The notes under the pieces: generated by a model
Databases searched by the model: none
Seen by the model: only the letters and a program-made list of their open reading frames with translations
What the model was told of the DNA's origin: nothing
In this document: in pieces, positions 43,873-51,858 of the stretch
How the letters are laid out: the number at the start of each line of letters is the position of its first letter
Position numbering within the stretch: position 1 is the first letter of the stretch
Made by a program: the position numbers and the translations under genes
Assembly (NCBI GenBank): GCA_007695035.1
Contig: REEO01000037.1
Coordinates: 18,234-82,233 of the forward strand
Source of the DNA: Saprospirales bacterium
GTDB lineage: Bacteria > Bacteroidota > Bacteroidia > Chitinophagales > Saprospiraceae
Direction: 5' to 3'
DNA: 64,000 nucleotides

Positions 43873-45201
43873 ATGAAAAAAGTTGGGATAATTGCGGGTA
43901 GGGAGTACTTCAGCAGGGTAAAAAAACCTCAGTTCATTCTTTTGACGCTGGGAGCTCCCATTTTGTTCGGCCTTTTTATCCTTATCGTGGGACTGATTTT
44001 TAGCTACACGGGCAGTGAGGAAAAGAAAATCCTGGTCTCCGATCCCTCGGGGATCCTTGAGCAACGCTTTGAACCGTCGGGCAACATAGTTGCTGAATTT
44101 CGCCTCGGGAGTCGCACTGAATTGCTGGAGGTAAAATCAGAGGAGGGATTTGATGGGATTTTACTGGTGCCTGAGGTGGAGGACCCTCAGGTTGAGGAAG
44201 TTACTCTGAGATACATTTCGGATCAGCGGCTCAATATCGATCTGGATCAGCGCTTTTCAAGCTATTTTAACAATCGACTCAGAGACTGGAAAATCAAACG
44301 ACTCGGTCTGGACGAAATGTTGCTCGATAGGTTGAACACCCGGGTTAGAATCTCTTCTTCTACTGATTTGGTAGCTGCTGCTTCTGACGAGGACGATTCG
44401 GATGTGGGTTCCAGTATTGCACCCTATGTGGCAGGAGGTATTGGTCTGGTGATCGCCATGTTGATTTACTTTATGGTGTTTATTAATGGTACGATGATTA
44501 TGCGCTCCGTTATGGAGGAAAAGGTCAACAGAATTGTGGAAATAATGATTTCCACTGTGCGACCTTTTGATCTGATGATGGGTAAATTGCTCGGTGTGGG
44601 CGCAGTGGGAGTGACCCAAATACTAATTTGGCTCATTTTTATCCCGCTGGTCTATTTTGGAATAATTGCATTCTTCGGCAGCTCCATGGACATGAGCGGC
44701 ACTGGCATGAGTGCGGAGGATGCACCAGAGGTTGATGCCGGTACCATTGCCATGGTCATGAGGGAACTCGCAGGATTCAACTGGGTGCTTATATCAGTTT
44801 CCTTTATTTTTTACTACCTCGGTGGATTTTTTCTCTACTCCTCGCTTTTCGGTGCGCTGGGGGCCATGATGGGCGATGATCTCGGTGAGAACAACAGTCT
44901 TTCACTGGTAGTGACCATCCCTATTATTTTGGCCATCTATATCGGGATAGTAGCAGTGCAGTCCCCCAACAGTACGCTGGCAGTGTGGAGTTCAATGTTT
45001 CCTTTATTTTCACCCATCGTCATGCCCTGCCGGCTGGCATTTGACCCACCACTGTGGCAGGTTGGTGTTTCATTTATCACCCTCATTGTTTTTACGCTGC
45101 TGATTGTATGGTTTTCAGGTAAGATATATAGAGTGGGTATTTTGATGTATGGAAAAAAAGCCACTGTTAAGGAACTAATCAAGTGGTTGAGAACCAGGTG
45201 A
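43873..45201 (+). CDS. ABC-2 type transporter permease (NatB-like)
   Basis: 442 residues. An N-terminal transmembrane helix (about residues 22-45, ILLTLGAPILFGLFILIVGLIFSY) is followed by a large extracytoplasmic domain (about 46-180) and then a cluster of five or six helices from GGIGLVIAMLIYFMVFINGTMIM onward. The sequence VMEEKVNRIVEIMISTVRPFDLMMGKLLGVGAVG is the ABC-2 coupling segment. It forms an exporter with the ATPase 58 bp upstream. Confidence 0.9.
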   Translation: MKKVGIIAGREYFSRVKKPQFILLTLGAPILFGLFILIVGLIFSYTGSEEKKILVSDPSGILEQRFEPSGNIVAEFRLGSRTELLEVKSEEGFDGILLVPEVEDPQVEEVTLRYISDQRLNIDLDQRFSSYFNNRLRDWKIKRLGLDEMLLDRLNTRVRISSSTDLVAAASDEDDSDVGSSIAPYVAGGIGLVIAMLIYFMVFINGTMIMRSVMEEKVNRIVEIMISTVRPFDLMMGKLLGVGAVGVTQILIWLIFIPLVYFGIIAFFGSSMDMSGTGMSAEDAPEVDAGTIAMVMRELAGFNWVLISVSFIFYYLGGFFLYSSLFGALGAMMGDDLGENNSLSLVVTIPIILAIYIGIVAVQSPNSTLAVWSSMFPLFSPIVMPCRLAFDPPLWQVGVSFITLIVFTLLIVWFSGKIYRVGILMYGKKATVKELIKWLRTR

Positions 45202-45213
45202 TTCGTTTGGGGT

Positions 45214-45238
45214 AGAAAATGGCCTTCCCCTATTTTCT
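45214..45238. terminator. Possible bidirectional terminator between convergent genes
   Basis: AGAAAAT (45214-45220) and ATTTTCT (45232-45238), 7-bp perfect arms around an 11-nt loop, in the 74 bp between the ABC permease and psd stops. It is AT-rich, without a clear T-run, so low confidence. Confidence 0.3.
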
Positions 45239-45275
45239 GGAGAATCAGTATGTGAGAACTTGCGCAGCCTGGGTA

Positions 45276-45947
45276 TTAATCAGCGGCCACTCCTTTGCTT
45301 AGATTAGCAATTACATGTTCGTTGCCGAGTACCTTATCCCCATTTTTCACAAGGACCTCGGCATCGGTTGGCAATAAAATATCGACCCGCGACCCAAACG
45401 TAATAAATCCAATTTGATCACCCTGAGTCACTTTTTGACCCTCTGAGGGGTAAAATTTTATTCTCTTGGCCATCATTCCGGCAATTTGGCGTAACAATAT
45501 GGTCTGATTTTCTCCCTTAATTACCACTGTGGTACGTTCGTTCAGCTCACTTGATTTTGGATGCCAGGCTACGAGGTATTTGCCTTTGTGGTATCTAAAA
45601 AAGTCGATAACTCCGCTTATGGGTGCTCTGTTTACATGTACATTGACCGGCGACATGAAAATGGATACCTGTATTCTCCGGTCTTTAAAATATTCCTTTT
45701 CTTCAGTATCTTCCACAGCTACCACCTTCCCATCTGCAGGTGCATACACCAGGTGCTCCCCCCGGATTGGTATCACGCGCCTGGGATTTCTGAAAAACTG
45801 CAGGAAGAAACCAAGAGGGATCAGACCTAGTAATGCAAAAATCGGTGCAAAGGCCGGCTCTACATAATATACGACACCCGATCCAAACAACAGGATGAAA
45901 AATGATACTGCGACGGGGAAATAGCCCTCTTTGTGAATAAATGCCAT
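45276..45947 (-). CDS. psd: Phosphatidylserine decarboxylase proenzyme, short type
   Basis: Makes phosphatidylethanolamine from phosphatidylserine. The start at 45947 (MAFIHKEGYFPVAV, 223 aa) leaves a 13-bp gap to cdsA; an ATG at 45986 would overlap it. Two hydrophobic helices (about 10-50), then YAPADGKVVAVED, VHVNRAPISGVIDFFRYHKG and the self-cleavage site GSRVDILLP with Gly-Ser, which produces the pyruvoyl group. The short form is typical of Bacteroidota and is sometimes called archaetidylserine-type. It is co-transcribed with cdsA. Confidence 0.93.
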   Translation of the reverse strand: MAFIHKEGYFPVAVSFFILLFGSGVVYYVEPAFAPIFALLGLIPLGFFLQFFRNPRRVIPIRGEHLVYAPADGKVVAVEDTEEKEYFKDRRIQVSIFMSPVNVHVNRAPISGVIDFFRYHKGKYLVAWHPKSSELNERTTVVIKGENQTILLRQIAGMMAKRIKFYPSEGQKVTQGDQIGFITFGSRVDILLPTDAEVLVKNGDKVLGNEHVIANLSKGVAAD

Positions 45948-45960
45948 GATTAAAAGTTTT

Positions 45961-46845
45961 TCAATAAAATTGTCTCCAGTAAACAAGTGCTATAAAAACG
46001 TACGGAAGGATAAAAAACAGTCCGTCAAAGCGGTCATAAATTCCTCCGTGACCGGGCAGCAATACCCCAGAATCTTTAACCCCTGCCAGTCTTTTCATCC
46101 TGGATTCAACCAAATCGCCCATTGAAACCCCAATGGCAATCAGCAGCCCCGCTCCCATGGCGAGATATGCATCCAAATTCAGCCAAGAGCAAAAAAGACC
46201 CATCATCACCATTCCTCCCGCAAATCCACCTACCAAACCCTCCAGCGTTTTCCTGGGTGACAGTTTTGGGTAGAGCTTTCTCCTGCCAAAGCGTTTTCCA
46301 AACATATACGCCGCTGAGTCGGATGCCCAGATGGTAAATAAAACGGCTAAAAACCAGTGGTGGTCAGGCAGGACAAAAAATATCAATGGCAGCAGACTGA
46401 AATGGGTGCCGAGGAAAAATATGGCCAGCACCCATGAGGGTAGTTTGTATAGTCTCGAGTAGGTGTATCCGTACATATCGGTTATCGATATTACGCTGGT
46501 GAGTAAAGCAAAAAGTAGTATAGTGCCTGGAAGTGGACCCGGTAATGCTCCCGCCATGTAAAACCACAAACTGATCAAATAGGGAATAATGCTCAGGACT
46601 GCCAGGCCGTGATGCAAATACTTGTTTTTGCGATCCCGCAGTAGGAATTTATTTCTGAGGTTGTAAAACTCCAGCCCCAGGATGTAAAATATCAATCCAA
46701 AAACCACCAGAAATGCAATGGGATGTACATACAAACTACTCAAAACTACCAGCCCAATAAAGAATGCAGTTTTCATTCTCCTGGACAGGTCGGACGGAGA
46801 CTTCCCGCCCTCCTCGTTTTCCTTAATTGGGTCTGTACTGGTCAT
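45961..46845 (-). CDS. cdsA: Phosphatidate cytidylyltransferase
   Basis: Makes CDP-diacylglycerol, the precursor of all phospholipids. 294 residues with about eight hydrophobic segments. The diagnostic C-terminal motif is present: MGDLVESRMKRLAGVKDSG followed by VLLPGHGGIYDRFDGLFF. A 30-residue hydrophilic N-terminus precedes the first helix. The neighbour psd follows by 13 bp, so the two consecutive membrane-lipid steps are co-expressed. A weak -7 element TACCTTTA lies at 46861-46854. Confidence 0.96.
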   Translation of the reverse strand: MTSTDPIKENEEGGKSPSDLSRRMKTAFFIGLVVLSSLYVHPIAFLVVFGLIFYILGLEFYNLRNKFLLRDRKNKYLHHGLAVLSIIPYLISLWFYMAGALPGPLPGTILLFALLTSVISITDMYGYTYSRLYKLPSWVLAIFFLGTHFSLLPLIFFVLPDHHWFLAVLFTIWASDSAAYMFGKRFGRRKLYPKLSPRKTLEGLVGGFAGGMVMMGLFCSWLNLDAYLAMGAGLLIAIGVSMGDLVESRMKRLAGVKDSGVLLPGHGGIYDRFDGLFFILPYVFIALVYWRQFY

Positions 46846-47061
46846 TTCGGCTGTAAAGGTAATTATTTTAAAATCACTAATGTTTCACCTGGTTTGATTT
46901 CCCTCACCTCTTCGAAAATCGGATTAAGCGAATAATTGACGAATCTCATGAATTGAGGGGAAAAGAATTCCATTGAATGTTACTATTGAGAAATTTAGGG
47001 TGTTGGTTTGTGTGTACCAATTAGTGAATTACATTTTTTGGTTTGCCTATCTGTAGATACA

Positions 47062-47071
47062 CACGGCCGTG
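47062..47071. repeat. Palindrome CACGGCCGTG
   Basis: A perfect 10-bp palindrome, preceded by GTAGATACA. The layout resembles the centre of dispersed palindromic repeats common between genes, but only one half is well preserved. Confidence 0.4.
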
Positions 47072-47173
47072 GATATTCGTCTTACCATAAATCCAGTACC
47101 CAGGAAGATGACAAACTTCCATCGCCTAAAATTTTATCCTACAGTATTTGAGATTACGGAAAAGCCGCCTGCG

Positions 47174-47282
47174 TCCTCAGCGTGGAATCCTATGCAAGAA
47201 TAAAAATCTTTAGATTCTTATAATTAACGGATATTCATAGAATTATTGAATACAGCCTCTTTTACCTCTGCGTGAAACCTAA
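47174..47282. repeat. Two related words, CCTCwGCGTGrAA-type
   Basis: Copy 1 (47174-47192) TCCTCAGCGTGGAATCCTA and copy 2 (47264-47282) ACCTCTGCGTGAAACCTAA agree at most positions. Similar CTCTGCGTGAAA words occur in dispersed intergenic sequences of other bacteria, from memory; not verified here. Confidence 0.4.
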
Positions 47283-47418
47283 TACCAAATTGCCGGGCGT
47301 GAAAGAAAAAGGCCAGGGTGCCACCGCAAGATTACTCGCCAGAGAGAAATCCCCAAAAACCAACAATCTCAAAAAATATATAAAACACTGATTATAAAAT
47401 ACTTGCGATCTCCAAAAG

Positions 47419-47472
47419 CCATCAACTATCAACCCTTAACCATCAACCGCTCAGCCATCAACCTTAAACCAT
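47419..47472. repeat. Clustered CCATCAAC-type repeats
   Basis: Five related copies of a 6-8 base word within about 54 bp: CCATCAAC, TATCAAC, CCATCAAC, CCATCAAC, then a partial ACCAT. Degenerate tandem array of low complexity; no CRISPR-like spacing. Confidence 0.45.
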
Positions 47473-47570
47473 GATGTTGTATTAAGGAGATTATTTGCTA
47501 TCTATCCGCTTTTCAGCCACGCTGCTCAGAACAAAAATTCCCGGGGGGTGTTTGAATACCGTTGTTTAAA

Positions 47571-47587
47571 AAGGGCTGAAGCCCCTT
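47571..47587 (+). promoter_or_regulatory. Hairpin before pdxJ
   Basis: AAGGGC, TGAA, GCCCCTT: a GC-rich stem with a 4-nt loop and one bulged C, 26 bp before the pdxJ ATG. It may affect translation or be part of a repeat. Confidence 0.35.
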
Positions 47588-47612
47588 CAGTTCGAATAAA
47601 AAGTTATTGCAG

Positions 47613-48332
47613 ATGTCGAGTACCAGATTGAGTGTCAACATAAACAAGGTTGCACTTTTGAGAAACAGCCGTGGTGGCAACTTGCCGGACCTCATACAGG
47701 TTGCACGGGATTGTGAGGCATTCGGTGCCGAGGGTATTACAGTCCACCCCAGACCGGATGAGCGCCACATAAGGTACAGTGACATTCCAAAGCTTAAGGA
47801 GGTGGTGCGCACTGAATTTAATATTGAGGGTAATCCCACGGAGCGCTTTTTGAAACTGGTGGAGGACAATCCGCCCCATCAGTGCACCCTGGTTCCCGAT
47901 CCGCCGGGAGTTTTGACATCAGATACCGGATACGATACTGTGAAGGAGCGCGACTTTCTGAAAGAGGTAGTGGCTAGACTTCATGACAAAAATATAAGAG
48001 TCAGCATCTTTATTGATCCCGACCCCAAATTTGTCGAGGGTGCTGCTGATACTGGGGCCGACAGAGTGGAGCTCTACACGGGGAACTTCGCCGCAGATTA
48101 CTTGCAATCCCCGGGTGACTCCGCACAAAAGCATTCAAAATGTGGATCGGTGGCCTCCGAAGTGGGCATCGGCCTGAATGCGGGCCATGACCTTAATCTC
48201 GACAATTTGGCGTTTTACAAGAGTTCAGTGCCCGGTTTATTGGAGGTGTCCATCGGTCACGCTCTTATCGCGGATGCATTGTACTACGGATTACAGACGA
48301 CCATTCAGTTGTACAAATACAGGCTCAAATAA
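47613..48332 (+). CDS. pdxJ: Pyridoxine 5'-phosphate synthase
   Basis: Condenses 1-deoxyxylulose-5-phosphate with amino-acetone phosphate in vitamin B6 synthesis. TIM barrel of 239 residues. ATG 47613 gives MSSTRLSVNINKVALLRNSRGG, the typical N-terminus; a TTG two codons upstream is less likely. HPRPDERHIR (catalytic loop), ETERFLKLVED-like NPTERFLKL, QCTLVPDPPGVLTSD and NAGHDLNLDNL are conserved. No pdxA is in the window. Confidence 0.96.
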   Translation: MSSTRLSVNINKVALLRNSRGGNLPDLIQVARDCEAFGAEGITVHPRPDERHIRYSDIPKLKEVVRTEFNIEGNPTERFLKLVEDNPPHQCTLVPDPPGVLTSDTGYDTVKERDFLKEVVARLHDKNIRVSIFIDPDPKFVEGAADTGADRVELYTGNFAADYLQSPGDSAQKHSKCGSVASEVGIGLNAGHDLNLDNLAFYKSSVPGLLEVSIGHALIADALYYGLQTTIQLYKYRLK

Positions 48333-48366
48333 TTGCCTTCCATAAAGATGCAGCCCGCATTAGATA

Positions 48367-48374
48367 TAGGTTTG
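48367..48374 (+). promoter_or_regulatory. -7 element before the acyl-CoA dehydrogenase
   Basis: TAGGTTTG, exact for TAnnTTTG, 80 bp before the ATG. A second weak element TATCTTAG lies nearer the start at 48432. No clear -33 box. Confidence 0.35.
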
Positions 48375-48454
48375 ATGAAGTCTGTATTGGATTTTGGGTT
48401 GATTATGGCAAAAAATTGATTTACGGGTTTTATCTTAGCTGAAAATTTCAAAGA

Positions 48455-49621
48455 ATGAAGTACGATCTTACAGAGGAACAATTGGCGGTGAAGGAGGCAG
48501 CAAGAGAATTTGCACAAAAGGAATTGTTGCCCGGGGTCATTGAGCGTGATACCAAGATGGAATACCCCGCTGAGCAGGTGAAAATGATGGCAGAACTCGG
48601 GTTTTTGGGCATGATGGTTGACCCGGCCTATGGAGGCGGGGGCATGGACACCATGTCTTATGTGTTGGCCATGGAGGAAATTTCTAAGATTGACAATTCC
48701 GCCTCTGTAATTATGTCGGTCAATAATTCCCTGGTTTGTTGGGGGATTGAGGAGTTTGGAACAGAGGAACAAAAGCAAAAATACCTCACCAGACTCGCGA
48801 CCGGTGAGCATATTGGAGCTTTTTGCCTCTCTGAGCCCGGCGCGGGTAGCGATGCCACCAGCCAGAAGACCACGGCCATTGATAAAGGCGATCACTATTT
48901 GCTGAACGGCACCAAAAATTGGATTACCAATGGTGGAACTTCAGACATCCATCTCGTAATGGCCCAAAGTGACCAGGATAAGGGACACAAAGGGGTCAAT
49001 GCATTCATCGTTGAGACCGGCTGGGATGGTGTGGAAATTGGCGCCAAAGAAGACAAACTCGGTATCCGTGCTTCGGACACACATACAATTATGTACAACG
49101 ATGTGAAGGTCCCAAAGGCAAACAGAATTGGTGAGGACGGATTCGGATTCAAGTTCGCCATGAAAACCCTCTCCGGAGGCCGCATTGGAATCGCTGCTCA
49201 GGCTTTGGGAATTGCCGCCGGTTCGCTGGAGTTGGCTACAAAATACGCGCAGGAACGCGAGACCTTTGGAAAACCCATATTCAAACACCAGGCTGTCGGT
49301 TTTAAACTGGCCGATATGGAGACCGAAATTGAGGTGGCGCGACTGCTCGTTTACAGAGCTGCACAGATGAAGGACAAGGGCCTGGATTACACGGTTCCCG
49401 GAAGTATGGCCAAATACTACGCCGCTGAAACCGCGATGAAATCCGCAGTGGAGGCCGTTCAGGTGCACGGTGGTTACGGATATGTGAAGGAGTACCATGT
49501 GGAGCGACTTATGAGGGATGCCAAAATCACCCAAATTTACGAGGGTACCTCAGAGATACAGCAGTTGGTGATTTCCCGCAATCTCCTCAAAAAAGACCTG
49601 TACAGCCCCGTCATTATCTGA
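48455..49621 (+). CDS. Acyl-CoA dehydrogenase
   Basis: An FAD enzyme of fatty acid or amino acid beta-oxidation. 388 residues. Family segments: GAFCLSEPGAGSDATS, TKNWITNGGTSDIHLVMAQ, LSGGRIGIAAQALGIA, GGYGYVKEYHVERLMRDAKI and the catalytic glutamate Glu363 in IYEGTSEIQQLVI. The glutamate position matches short/medium-chain-type enzymes. It is cytosolic and stands alone, with no electron transfer flavoprotein gene nearby. The chain-length preference is unknown. Confidence 0.95.
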   Translation: MKYDLTEEQLAVKEAAREFAQKELLPGVIERDTKMEYPAEQVKMMAELGFLGMMVDPAYGGGGMDTMSYVLAMEEISKIDNSASVIMSVNNSLVCWGIEEFGTEEQKQKYLTRLATGEHIGAFCLSEPGAGSDATSQKTTAIDKGDHYLLNGTKNWITNGGTSDIHLVMAQSDQDKGHKGVNAFIVETGWDGVEIGAKEDKLGIRASDTHTIMYNDVKVPKANRIGEDGFGFKFAMKTLSGGRIGIAAQALGIAAGSLELATKYAQERETFGKPIFKHQAVGFKLADMETEIEVARLLVYRAAQMKDKGLDYTVPGSMAKYYAAETAMKSAVEAVQVHGGYGYVKEYHVERLMRDAKITQIYEGTSEIQQLVISRNLLKKDLYSPVII

Positions 49622-49662
49622 TATATATCGCAGCTACTGAACCCAATTTGATTCCAGTCCGT

Positions 49663-49670
49663 TATGTTTG
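49663..49670 (+). promoter_or_regulatory. -7 element before the M50 protease gene
   Basis: TATGTTTG, exact for TAnnTTTG, 56 bp before the ATG at 49726. A TTTG lies 12 bp upstream (49647-49650), too close to be an ideal -33 box. Confidence 0.35.
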
Positions 49671-49725
49671 TTGATACTTTCATCAAACGCCTTCCCGGCA
49701 TTATCCTAATAAATTTTGACCGATA

Positions 49726-50841
49726 ATGAGAGGTTCTGTTAAACTGGCTACCATATACGGTATCCCTGTGCTGTTGCATTGGTCCTTCGGACTGATTTTC
49801 GTCTGGTTGGCTTATGTCGGTATTTCGCAGGGCATGGACACCATTGGCATCCTCTGGTTCTTTTTCTTTGCTATTCTGCTTTTTATCTGCGTGGTGATAC
49901 ACGAGTTTGGGCACGCACTTACTGCTCGCAAGTACGGGGTGGATACGAAGGATATTATTTTGTCGCCCATTGGGGGGTTGGCGCGATTGAAAAGACTGCC
50001 TGAAAAGCCCATTCACGAATTCCTCATAGCCATTGCGGGTCCGGCTGCCAATGTGGTGATAGCTCTGTTGCTCTTTCCGGTCATTTACTTTTCGGGGGCC
50101 ATGAGCTTTATCATTACGGATTCCGCAGAGGTGCTATTTACCAAACCGTCGAATTTAGTCCCACTCCTATTTTACACCAACATAACGCTGGTCATCTTTA
50201 ATATGATACCCGCCTTTCCGATGGATGGTGGCAGGGTTTTGCGGTCGCTTCTGGCCATGGGTATGGAGCGATATCAGGCTACCAGGATTGCGGTAGTGAT
50301 TGGACAGATTCTAGGTCTGACCTTTTTGATGGGTGGAATTTTTATGGGTGAGTTAATCCTGGCACTGATTGGTATTTTCGTGTTCTTTATGGCCACCGCC
50401 GAGCTGCGATCGGCCAAAACAGAATCTCTGCTGGGTAATCGAAAGGTAGTGCACATTATGCGCGAGCGCTTTACCCGGGTAACAAAGGACCAAAAAGTGG
50501 GCGAGTTGGCGGCCTGGTTTATGACAGGTATGGAAGATTCCTTTCTAGTATTTCGGGAGGATGGATATCGCTTTGCCGGGGTGCTTAACGCCAAAAAAAT
50601 TGAAGAGTCACTGCGCTCGGGTGAAAACAGCAAACTGATTGCGGATTTAATGACCGAAAAAATTGCCTTCCTCACGCCAAATCAGAGCCTCAAAGACGCT
50701 TTTTACACCCTTTTGGAAGAAGATGTGGATATTTTACCGGTACTTTCCGGTAGAGAAATCATCGGGGTGGTCGATCGGCGCGCACTCAATTCTGCACTGC
50801 AATCCAAAACCTCAAAACAAGAACAGGAGCAAGTCGCCTGA
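49726..50841 (+). CDS. M50-family site-2-type metalloprotease with CBS region
   Basis: A 371-residue integral membrane zinc protease. The active-site helix reads VVIHEFGHALTARKYG (HExxH, His59/Glu60/His63), and the second motif is NMIPAFPMDGGRVL (Asp167). At least four transmembrane helices. Residues about 235-360 are a cytosolic tandem CBS region (MRERFTRVTKDQKVGELAAWF and VDILPVLSGREIIGVVDRRAL), which in relatives senses adenine nucleotides. It likely cleaves membrane-bound regulators; the substrate is unknown. Confidence 0.93.
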   Translation: MRGSVKLATIYGIPVLLHWSFGLIFVWLAYVGISQGMDTIGILWFFFFAILLFICVVIHEFGHALTARKYGVDTKDIILSPIGGLARLKRLPEKPIHEFLIAIAGPAANVVIALLLFPVIYFSGAMSFIITDSAEVLFTKPSNLVPLLFYTNITLVIFNMIPAFPMDGGRVLRSLLAMGMERYQATRIAVVIGQILGLTFLMGGIFMGELILALIGIFVFFMATAELRSAKTESLLGNRKVVHIMRERFTRVTKDQKVGELAAWFMTGMEDSFLVFREDGYRFAGVLNAKKIEESLRSGENSKLIADLMTEKIAFLTPNQSLKDAFYTLLEEDVDILPVLSGREIIGVVDRRALNSALQSKTSKQEQEQVA

Positions 50842-50992
50842 CAAGGCCGGGGTATTTCTCAAAGACTTATTATCTAAAGCCCGATCTTGTAAACATCTGG
50901 AGATTAATCAATTGAGGTTTTCAGCCAAATACCTCTTTCAGGATTGGAACTAAAAACTGGGAAAAACAGACCTTTTTACAGAAACTTTACAG

Positions 50993-51532
50993 TCAAAGAC
51001 TGTTGTAGCGCTCTCTGACCTCCCGGCTTATGTCATTGGCCTCTTCGAAAAACAGTAAATCCCCGGCACTGGAATCGAGCACATAGTGGATGCCTTTTTC
51101 CTGGGCAACCTGGGTAATGGCAGTATCCAGCTTTTCAATGAGCGGCCTAAGAAGTTCGTTTCTTTTGGCCCTTACCTCCCGCTCCATTTCATTCTGAAGT
51201 GAGATGACTTTGTTTCGTTCCTGTTCGAGTTCCTGTTCTTTTTCCTGAATCTCACGTGGAGAGAGGAGGCCTTCCTCAGCCATATTTTGATACTGCTGCA
51301 CTTTTGCCTGGAAGGCGTTAAATTCTTGCTCCATACGCTGTTCCCATTCGGTGTTTAGGGCCTGGAGTTGGCGGTCCGCTTCCATGATATCCGGCAAGTC
51401 ACTAATCAGGCCGTCGTAATTGACGTAAGCAATATTTGCATCCTGGGCCTGGATTGCCTGAGGAGCGGTTATAACTGTACCAATCAGGAAAATAAAGGCA
51501 CAGAGGCCAAAGGTGTTAATCAGGTTTTTCAT
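50993..51532 (-). CDS. OmpH/Skp-family periplasmic chaperone
   Basis: A 179-residue exported chaperone for outer membrane proteins. The signal MKNLINTFGLCAFIFLIGTV ends near QAIQAQDA. A mature N-terminal strand (NIAYVNYDGLISDLPDI) is followed by a long charged coiled coil (about 60-130, MEQEFNAFQAKVQQYQNMAEEG) and a returning strand with the VLDSSAGDLLFFEEANDIS end, as in Skp. Unlike many Bacteroidota it is not beside bamA; its start overlaps the tatA stop. Confidence 0.86.
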   Translation of the reverse strand: MKNLINTFGLCAFIFLIGTVITAPQAIQAQDANIAYVNYDGLISDLPDIMEADRQLQALNTEWEQRMEQEFNAFQAKVQQYQNMAEEGLLSPREIQEKEQELEQERNKVISLQNEMEREVRAKRNELLRPLIEKLDTAITQVAQEKGIHYVLDSSAGDLLFFEEANDISREVRERYNSL

Positions 51533-51786
51533 TCTTTGGTTTTTTCTTCTTCTTTTTTTTCTGCGCTGGCTTGATCGATGTTTTTATTGTCGGTTTCCTT
51601 CATGCCTTCTTTGATCTCCTGTTCGATGCTGGCTCTTGCACTGTTGAACTCTCTAATGCCTTTGCCGAGGCCGCGCATCAATTCGGGGATTTTTCTGCCC
51701 CCGAAAAACAGTACGATGGCAAAAATGACGATTATAAGCTCATAACCGCTGAGTGGAAGCAGGAAAAATGTCACTTGATGTACCAT
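51529..51786 (-). CDS. tatA: Twin-arginine translocase subunit TatA/E
   Basis: An 85-residue protein with one N-terminal transmembrane helix and an amphipathic helix, characteristic of the Tat pore component. ELIIVIFAIVLFFGGRKIPELMRGLGKGIREFNSA contains the FFGGRKIPE hinge and the amphipathic LGKGIREF helix. The C-terminus is charged (KKEEEKTKE). Its ATGA overlaps the ompH start by four bases. A -7 element TACTTTTG is at 51812-51805. tatC is not in the window. Confidence 0.93.
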   Translation of the reverse strand: MVHQVTFFLLPLSGYELIIVIFAIVLFFGGRKIPELMRGLGKGIREFNSARASIEQEIKEGMKETDNKNIDQASAEKKEEEKTKE

Positions 51787-51804
51787 ACCTTAAATTTTGT
51801 GGTG

Positions 51805-51812
51805 CAAAAGTA
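51805..51812 (-). promoter_or_regulatory. -7 element of the tatA-ompH promoter
   Basis: Minus strand TACTTTTG, exact for TAnnTTTG, 19 bp before the tatA ATG. The same octamer appears before tamL, purB and the ABC exporter. Confidence 0.5.
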
Positions 51813-51858
51813 CAACGAATATTATTGACAGCCCATATAAATTCAGCCTATGCTTATG

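Larger units (their letters stand above)
46846..47612. other. Intergenic region carrying degenerate repeats, 767 bp
   Basis: No convincing coding frame. It holds the cdsA -7-like element (46854-46861), a palindrome CACGGCCGTG (47062-47071) in a GTAGATACA...GATATTC context, a pair of related 19-bp words (47174-47192 and 47264-47282), clustered ATCAAC repeats (47419-47472), and a hairpin before pdxJ (47571-47587). It looks like accumulated short intergenic repeats. Confidence 0.55.

Noticed and set aside
47419..47472. ATCAAC cluster as a CRISPR array
   Set aside because: Repeat units are 6-8 bp with irregular spacing and no cas genes nearby.
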